DNA from: Symbiodinium natans
Lineage: Eukaryota > Sar > Dinophyceae > Suessiales > Symbiodiniaceae
Assembly (NCBI GenBank): GCA_905221605.1
Contig: CAJNDS010001402.1
Span: forward strand, 226,501 to 290,500
DNA length: 64,000 nt
Direction: 5' to 3'
Shown: one piece after another, positions 56,935 to 64,000 of the stretch
Numbering within the stretch: position 1 is the stretch's first letter
How the letters are laid out: each line of letters starts with the position of its first letter
Made by a program: the position numbers and the translations under genes
Notes under the pieces: model-generated
Databases searched by the model: none
What the model saw: only the letters and a program-made list of their open reading frames with translations
What the model was told of the DNA's origin: nothing

Positions 56935-57095
56935 AAAACGGGCAGCTAGGGGTTGTTGGGTTCAGAGGGTTCAGAGGGTTTAGAGAGGGTTTAGAGGGTT
57001 TAGAGAGGGTTTAGAGGGTTTAGAGAGGGTTCAGAGAGGGTTCAGAGAGGGTTCAGAGAGGGTTTAGAGAGGGTTTAGAGGGTTTAGAGGGTTTT
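56935..57095. repeat. GGGTTTAGA/GGGTTCAGA repeat
   Basis: About 17 units of AGAGGGTTTAG and AGAGGGTTCAG type, a diverged cousin of the TTTAGGG runs, in the intron after the PWTCE exon. Confidence 0.9.
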
Positions 57096-57487
57096 GGTGG
57101 TGTGTGGGGTTTCGGGCGGGATTCAGGACCCAAGGTGGATGTTGGCAATGGCCTGAGGGGAATTCTGCCGTTTTCCACCCCACCCCTTTCGGCTCCGAAT
57201 TGAGGGGTTCGCAGGGAGGAGGAGGCCCAGAGATCGTGGTTGGGGTTTCGATCAATTTGAAGGCGCTCGCCGGTTTAGGGTCACCTCTAGGGTTTCCAAG
57301 TGCGGCCGATGTGGTTGCAGTGGTTCTGACGATGGATGTTCTTCCATTGGCACCAGGTCTTTAACCCATAGGCCCGAAACCACAGACCTTAGTTCCATCC
57401 CAAACCTGACACCCCTCCAGAAACCATCGCCCCAAGCACCCAATCCTAATTACAAGCCTTCTAAATTCTTAACCCGTGGCGCCACAG

Positions 57488-58099
57488 GTACTGGAGCGCG
57501 AGGAAGAGGACAGACCCGACACCTTGGCCCAAGCCCAACAGTGCCCAACGCTTTACGGCCGTAGAGCCCGAGAGTGCAAGCTGCAGTGTGGATCGCTCTT
57601 CAGGAACATGTGGGGTTCCTATTCCCATGCGGGGGCTCATATAAAGGGTCAGTCCACCCAAAAAGGCCTTAATTTCCAAATGATCGGGAAATCTGTGGAA
57701 TCCATTCCCTTTCTCCTGACCAGGGAGATGGAGAATGCTAGCTAGTGTGTCTGTGAACTTGCGCAGTGCTGTTTGGATTGGGGTTCGTGCAGGTGCAAGG
57801 GCCAGGGATCGCGTCTCGATGGCTCCTTTTGTGTGGGTGCACGTGTTTCGCCACCCAGCTTTGCCCAGGACGACGGTGGTGACGGTGACGATGATGATGA
57901 CGGTGCCAACGATGATGACGGTGACGACGACCACGACGATGAGGGCAACACCACCACCACCACCAATGACGAGCAGGAGGAACGTGCATTGCTGTCCTTG
58001 TCTTGCAACAATGGGGCTGCGTCAAACTCTCGTAGGCAGTCTTACCTGCAGCCAGCCATGCGAGCAATATTCCAAAATATTGCCGTACTGGTGAGTTAG
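57488..58099 (+). CDS. Candidate downstream exons incl. an Asp-rich segment
   Basis: An AG acceptor at 57486-57487 opens a phase-0 frame beginning VLEREEEDRPDTLA, compatible with the PWTCE exon. Another acceptor at about 57,877 opens DDGGDGDDDDDGANDDDGDD followed by TTTTTNDEQEERALLSLSC and PAMRAIFQNIAVL. Both look coding but have no known domain, and the Asp-rich stretch is low complexity with other frames also open. Confidence 0.3.
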
Positions 58100-61000
58100 A
58101 GAGGTTCCTTCCAAAGACTTCTTCACGTAGTGCAGCCGCTCCGCCGCTGTTTGCGGCATGGCTGTGAGTCATGCAGGAAATTCGGCGGAGAGTGGTGCCA
58201 CGCCCAAAGATTTCCTCCAACTCAGGGAACCCTCAAAGTGTGTACTCAGTGTACTCAAAATCCTCTTCAGAACCGCTCAAAAGCCCCACTCTGACCAGTT
58301 GGAGCATTGCGCCACATCGCCGTTTCTTCTCCTAGTGTTGTGCTTCTCGAAGACTGAAACCTCGTTGCATCCTAAAGCTCGAAGCCCTGAATCCTGGTCT
58401 CAAGCGAAAGCGCCTCGCCTCGTGTTGATGTTTGGAACGCAACTCTGCTGATGATCTGATCGCGTCGTGGTCCTGACAGCCTCTGGCAGCACCTTTTGAG
58501 TTTTGGTGCCAGCTTGAGGACTGTTTGAGTTTCTTGCCTGTCTGCAGTAAAACGCAAAGAAGCTATGAGGGGCGCTTGTCATGCCATCCCTTACCCCTGC
58601 GGAGGTCGACGTGCACGGTGCCGATCATCGGTGGAAGAAGGCCACTAGCTGAGCCGCTGCTCGGAAGAACCGGCTGCGGGGTGACAGTAGTTAAGGTTGG
58701 GTCTTGGGACCCTTTACGACTTTACGAGAACCCCTTCATGAAAGCTACGAGACGCAAGATGCGGTTAAGGGTCTTGATGGAGAAGCGTGGGCAGCAGATC
58801 CCGACGCGGATCCAGCATGATGCGTGCGTTTTCCCACGTTTTTGAAGTGCACAGTTGATCGGGGGGTCACTGAGCTATTCAGTCTCCCTAGAGCAGTTCA
58901 CTTTGTCATTTTGTGTTTGCCGATCCAAAAAGACGATGTCAACCCCAAACCTGAAACGGGAGAATGCTTCCGTGCTCATCACTGTATGACCTCCCCCGAT
59001 GAGTCCTGCACTTGTTTCGGGTTTCGAATTCAGAGGGCAATGGCCTTCGGTGCAGCAGCAGGGACGGCACGCAAGGGAATGTGAGGACCTAGGGTTACGA
59101 TCACGCATCGCCTGCAACGGGCTGTATTCGGCTGTGAGCTTCCGAGGGTGAGGGGGATTCCTTCTTTCAACCAGACCCTTGTGAGAGATTCCTGTACAGT
59201 ACAGAGCTGCAACGCCAGTTTCTGTCTGGACAAGGAGGGCATGTCTTGCAGCTGATTCTGAAAGCATCTCCAAGCTCGAAGCCCTAAACCCCCCGAACCG
59301 TCTCCAAGTGCAAACAGCCGCAACGCATTCGCCTTCTTTGCATTGGACCTGGTGTTGCGTTTGCCCATTTTGAGCTCATGCCATGCCTGAGGCTGGAAAA
59401 GGGGGGTTTCGGGTTTAGGGTGACTCAGCACTGGCATCTTTGACAGCTGTGGCCGGAACCGAACATTTCCAAGTGAATGTCGTTGTCATGGCAGCAGCGT
59501 TTCTGCCCGACTTGCGGGTTGTTGATGGGGAATCTGCCCTGTTTGGCCGGGAAAGAACCCTAGGTTTTTTAATTGCCCTACCCTAACCCTGAGCCACCCC
59601 AAAGCCTGAACCCCACGCCCGCAAACCGCAGACCCTACATGTCCCAAGGTCTCATATGGAGGAGGAAGATCACACCGCCGACCCAGTGCTGTCTGCGCAC
59701 TGTGAGGCCCAAAGAGACATGCGCCTGTCCACCAAAGGCTCTTAAGGTTTAGGGTTTAATGTTTAGGAGCTTCGGGGTCTAGGGCTTCAGGTACGGTCTA
59801 GGGATTGGGTTGTGGGTTGAACCTGGAGACCCCCTTCAATAAAAAAAGGACACGAAGAGACCTCGAGAGTGCGACAGGATCTTGCTCTTCCGGCTCATGG
59901 GCATACATGAATACATGACCCCTAGACATAGCCTGTGAAGCCGGAGGCAATGGTCGCTGTCAAGTCGGTTAAAGGGTTTAAGGGCTTTAGGGGTGTAGGG
60001 CTTTACGGGGGCCCGAAACCCTATCGGCTCGACTCCACGCCCAACTGCAAGCCCTTGTCCTCTTCCTCTCGGCTTCAGGGTTAGGGTCCCTACCATCAAC
60101 TGCACTCTCAAGCCCTTTTAGTGAGCCTCAAGCAACAGATCCTGAGGACAGCTAAACCCCTCAACTGAAGCCCTCATAGGCTGCCGGCTTGGAGCTTGCG
60201 GTACGGACCTGGCCCCTTGAAGAGTTGAGGGTTGAAGGTTTTAGGGTTTCGGGCTTAGGGTTTAGTTGGTTCGGGCTCAGGGAGGACAGGCGTTGAGGAC
60301 TCAGGGGTTGAGGCTCTCACGCAATGGTGAGGGTTGCTGGAGTTGGCAACTTTACGGGCTTCCGCTTTGACCCTTGAGGGGCTTCTCGGGTTTTGGGGGT
60401 TTGGGGGGGGTGTAGAGGAGTTGGGGCTGGCATAGCCATGCGAAGGAGCAAAGGGAGCAATGGGCAAGGGTGCTTGGGCCATAGCTCTACAGTTTAGCGC
60501 AGGGAGCTTTCGAAACCTCCCGTCGAGCTGGTGCTGTCCCCTGCTCCCAACCCTGATGGGAAAACCATCCATCAGACGCCGCCCAGGTGGCGCGGTGCAC
60601 CCGGTCGAAGAACTCAGCGGGAGGCGTGGGGCTGGGCGGAAGGTACTTGTGACCCAGGAATCCTGGATCCCCATCCTGGATGGGGATTTCGATTAGCATC
60701 CTAACCCCTGAGCCCCAAACCCTAAAGCCTTCAAGCACCCAAGATCTTTAAACAGGCGGTCTGGCCCGAGCCCAAGCTCTAAAGTAAGTAGGGGGGGTCT
60801 TGGGGTGTGATAGGTTTTTGGGGAGGTGCTGGTACTTGGATCCATCTGCAAGTTCTCTTGTTTATCGGCATCATAGGCAAATTCAGTAATTTGGCATCCC
60901 TCTTTGTGTTCTGTACCCATTATCGTACAGGCTCTTTGTCAGACTCTTTGTACACAGGTTACTCAAAAAGAGAGCAACCCATTTGTAGGGTCATAAGAAG

Positions 61001-61889
61001 AATAATCAACACTGCAACCTTAGTAGCTCGTGACCCCGCTTGACACTACTCATGGGCCTTCAAGTAGTCGCTACACCCCTGCAACACCGAAACCCTAAGC
61101 CCGAAACAGCCTAGAGCCCTAAACCCTACAATTCCTGACGGGCCAGGACGTCTGGCTCCAAAAGAATGCAGCAGGTGGCGTGCAGGTGCCTTTTTTCGCG
61201 AGGCTTAGGGTTCTGGCTTTCGGGGACTCGAGTTCGAGGCGCAGAATGAGGCAGTTGCTCCCAAACAGCCCTTTACCAGTTCATGTCTTTTCTAATTCTT
61301 GCCTCGTAATGAATTTTTGTTTGGGTTCGCAAGTAGACCCAAGGTGAGAACTCTGCATGCACTGAACCCTACTCTGCCCTGAAGCTTAAAACGCCCACGC
61401 TGAGACCCCGAAAGCCTCTGAAGCCTCCAGGCTGGTGCGCACCAGCGTTTGATGCGTTGCGGGCCTAACCCTCAGTTTTTGCTGGGAGGCACCAGGCTTC
61501 TGAGTGGGTTTAGTTTTCTTACACTTGTATTATAGTCAGGCTTGGGGTCTCGAGACTGCGCCTTGAGTTTCAAGTACCCGATTTCTTTGGTGTTGAGCGA
61601 GTGGGAATCTTTTTTGAGGGGTTCAAGGCCAAACTGAGATCAACATGGGCTTTAACGTGAGCAGATAAGGCGGAGGGCGCGGGGGACCTGGACATCTGGG
61701 CAATCTTCAACTTAAGCCCGAAGCCCTTCAGACAAACACTACCTTCTGCCGGGGGGGGGGTTTGATTTTGGTAGTTGCATGGGTATGTAAAGAGCCTCAA
61801 AACCCGGGGGTGGGTACAGTAGGTCTGCAGACTCAAAGCGCTCGCTTGGGTTTTTGACATGCCCGTACCCCTTCAGCCATCCCCAAACA
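58100..61889. other. Stretch with weak exon candidates only
   Basis: Possible exons on the plus strand: about 58,604-58,640 (VDVHGADHRWKK, AG acceptor, GC donor) and about 58,738-58,845 (KATRRKMRLRVLMEKRGQQI). At 60,460-60,700 three frames are open and none can be chosen. CCCTAAACC words are scattered throughout. No named gene. Confidence 0.3.
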
Positions 61890-61990
61890 TTGGGATCTTC
61901 CCCCTTATACTTACAGTCTTCAATAGGGATGATAACAGGGGGTACTAGAATCCCTACTCAGGACTGCCAGTATAATGGGGAACATCCCAA
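61890..61990. mobile_element. Palindromic MITE-like element, copy 2 (101 bp)
   Basis: Begins TTGGGATCTTCCCCCTTATA and ends TATAATGGGGAACATCCCAA. Flanked by CCCAAACA (61882-61889) and ACTAAACA (61991-61998), matching at 6 of 8 positions. Confidence 0.8.
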
Positions 61991-62962
61991 ACTAAACACA
62001 ATGAAGCTCCGAAGTCCTCAGCTCCAGCGAAGGATTCCTGAGAACGTTCTCCGGAGCGGCGTTCAGCTGGGCCAGGAAGCTCCGAAGGGGCTCAGGGAAC
62101 ATCGCTGAAGGTTTAGGCTGAGGGGCTGCTTCCAAAAGCACATTAAAAAACCGCAGTAAAACGGCTTTGGGGCGTCGGGCGGTGTTCGATCCGAGCTTTT
62201 AGAGGGGATGTCCGAAGTCCCCCACCGAAAAGCTAGTAAAAGCGAGGGGAAGCTCCCATAAGTTCCAGAGGCCCTCGCGAAGGATGCAGGGGTTTCCAAG
62301 AACTGGCGGCAGGTGGTGGAGCCTTGGCTGGGTTTCGGGGGTTCAAGGAGCGCCCGGTTCTGACGCTTTGCGGGGAGTGCTCGGTGTTTGGAGCTCCTAG
62401 AAAAAAATCAATTCAACCTTCTGAGGCTCTTGAAAGACCGCTGCTAAGGAGGTCGAAAGGCATGCAGGTGTACCAGAAGTCGTCCACATCATTAAGTTAA
62501 GTCTTAAGTTTGCACAGTTCCTTGTCCGTATGTAGCCTGCACGGAGTACAGAAATCTTTTGCTTTGGGGGCGTGCACCCACGAGTCCCTCAACCCTCAGC
62601 CATCCTTGGGTCTTTCATGCGCCCCCACCTAAGCGGTAGACCTTGCACCATTTTTGCGAAGCCAAGGAGAATGCATCCACTTGTGACAGCACCAGGAGGC
62701 GAGATAACCCTAAGACCCCAAGCTCTAAACCCTGAAACCTAAACACAGAGGAGTTCATGCTTCAGGGTTTGAAGTCATACGCTTTGTCAGCTTCTTTTCG
62801 CAAAAAGGGCTGGTTCAGGGTTTTGGGGCGTTTTGGCCTTTGCAGGGGCCCTACTTCCGAAGCATGAAGCACTAAACCCTGGGGCGCTCCACCCCGCCTG
62901 GGAAGGCAAGGGCCTGCAGTGCAAAAGCCCTTTGAAGATGTTGAAAGATCCACCCTCAAACC

Positions 62963-63063
62963 TTGGGAGGTTCCCGCTTCTCTACTATAACAGTCCTACC
63001 TGAGGATTACAGGGGTACTATAATCCCGATTAAGGACTGTCAGTATAAGGGGAAACATCCCAA
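62963..63063. mobile_element. Palindromic MITE-like element, copy 3 (101 bp)
   Basis: Begins TTGGGAGGTTCCCGCTTCTC and ends AGTATAAGGGGAAACATCCCAA less its first two bases. Flanked by CTCAAACC (62955-62962) and CTCGAACC (63064-63071), 7 of 8 matching. Exactly the same length as copy 2. Confidence 0.8.
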
Positions 63064-63093
63064 CTCGAACCCCCAAAATCCCCAAAAGCGCAG

Positions 63094-63720
63094 GAATCCG
63101 CCGAGCACCCCGACGGTGGCCAGCCCCGTTGGCAGCCCGGGCAGCGCGCGGGGCGCCAAAGAGGCTGTGAGGAAGTTCCAGGTCAAGCTGATGCAGGCCG
63201 GGTGTTTGGTGGAGGGTTTAAAGGTTGAGGGTTTGTTGGGCGGCGTAATCAGGGTTGGGGCTCAGACCTTCCAGGTCTTAGAGCTAAATGATTAGGGTTT
63301 GTGTTTTTTTTGCGTCTTGTTTGTGGGTTCACGATTTTAGGGCTGGAGCTCAGGTTCTAATATTCATTTGGTATGTGCCGGGACAAAACCCGAGCTTGAC
63401 AACCAGAGCCTGAATGCTGCAGCTTGTGTTCTGCGCCTACACTCCGCATTTTGGTTAGGCTTTCAGGAATTAGGGTTTCAGGTTCGGGCGAAATCATAAC
63501 AAGCACCCCGAAATTCCAACCCCCCCCACCCCACCCTCCAGCGCTCAAGACAAGGCGCTCACGACCCTAAAGTTCTAAAGCCACGCCCCCGTTATGATGC
63601 CATCTGAACCTCTGAGCCCGGAACCCAACGTTTTCTAAGCTGTGAAATTTAACCCCTCAAGGAGGTGAACCAAAATTTCGACCTCCGCTTGCCGAAGTCC
63701 GCTGGCGGAGGGCTTTTGCT
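63094..63720 (+). CDS. Two candidate exons of an unrecognised gene
   Basis: Exon 63094-63196 reads NPPSTPTVASPVGSPGSARG, then AKEAVRKFQVKLMQ, with an AG acceptor and a GC donor (CAG/GCCGGG). A second exon from 63665 reads VNQNFDLRLPKSAGGG in the compatible phase. Between them lies TTTAGGG-like and G/T-rich intron sequence. No family recognised; the gene would continue beyond the right edge. Confidence 0.4.
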
Positions 63721-64000
63721 CTCGCCGAGGAGCCACTGAAAGAGTCATCCGAAGTCATCCGGGGCTACAAAACCCTTCGGGTTCTCTTGTGCATAGTTCT
63801 CCGAGTTGATACGTGGCATGCGGAGAGAACACTTGCAGCCTGAACACTACTGTAGGTTCCCATACATGGATATACGACGGTACTGATGCAAGCTCTATCT
63901 CTTTTATGGCATCCTGAGCAGGGCTGAGGACAGAAATGCGAATGTACACGGCGACATCCGGAAAAGCTTGATGTTTAGGGTCAGGTGAGGTTGAAAAGTT

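Noticed and set aside
60255-60700. Overlapping ORFs on both strands
   Set aside because: Three frames are open with equally plausible codons and no motif, so no gene can be chosen.

Overview
The window looks like nuclear DNA of a dinoflagellate, most likely a Symbiodinium-like (Symbiodiniaceae) alga. Reasons: genes lie in long same-strand arrays; conserved protein blocks are cut into very short exons (23-193 nt) whose introns begin GC or GA as often as GT but always end AG, a known dinoflagellate habit; TTTAGGG-type telomere-like runs sit inside introns; and the proteins include dinoflagellate-style cysteine-rich and CCCH finger modules. No tRNA, rRNA, CRISPR or bacterial operon signature was seen. 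Nothing was computed with tools: exon borders come from reading conserved peptides by eye and matching splice phase.

Layout. Bases 1-21,267 form a minus-strand array: a SulP/SLC26-like transporter (partial, runs off the left edge), a Hint-like plus CCCH-finger protein, a 628-residue alanine-rich membrane/coiled-coil protein, an unrecognised multi-micro-exon gene (about 7.4-16.3 kb, possibly two genes), a ubiquitin-like plus WD40 protein in four exons, and a multipass membrane protein. Bases about 21.3-37.7 kb are a repeat-filled divergent switch: a broken coding relic, a 0.9 kb AAT-type tract, a TTCGAAGG satellite flanked by a roughly 90-bp repeat that recurs inverted 10 kb away, nested direct and inverted duplications carrying conserved exon-like frames, a degraded retroelement gag with a huge CAA/TTG tract, a TTAGGG-like palindromic array and a 42-bp tandem repeat. 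Bases about 37.7 kb to the right edge are a plus-strand array: a CCCH-like finger exon, a secreted protein with two Lin-12/Notch-like (LNR) repeats, and a glycoside hydrolase family 5 (cellulase-type) gene split into at least 16 exons, probably followed in the same transcript by a Cys-rich module (55.8-56.9 kb).

The main discoveries are the hidden GH5 gene, the pattern of GC/GA/GT-AG introns whose first two bases often repeat the first two bases of the next exon, and a family of three near-palindromic 101-141-bp elements (42.1, 61.9, 63.0 kb) with 8-bp flanking duplications that look like non-autonomous DNA transposons. Apart from the GH5/Cys-rich pair the genes show no common pathway; their grouping by strand reflects dinoflagellate gene-array organisation.
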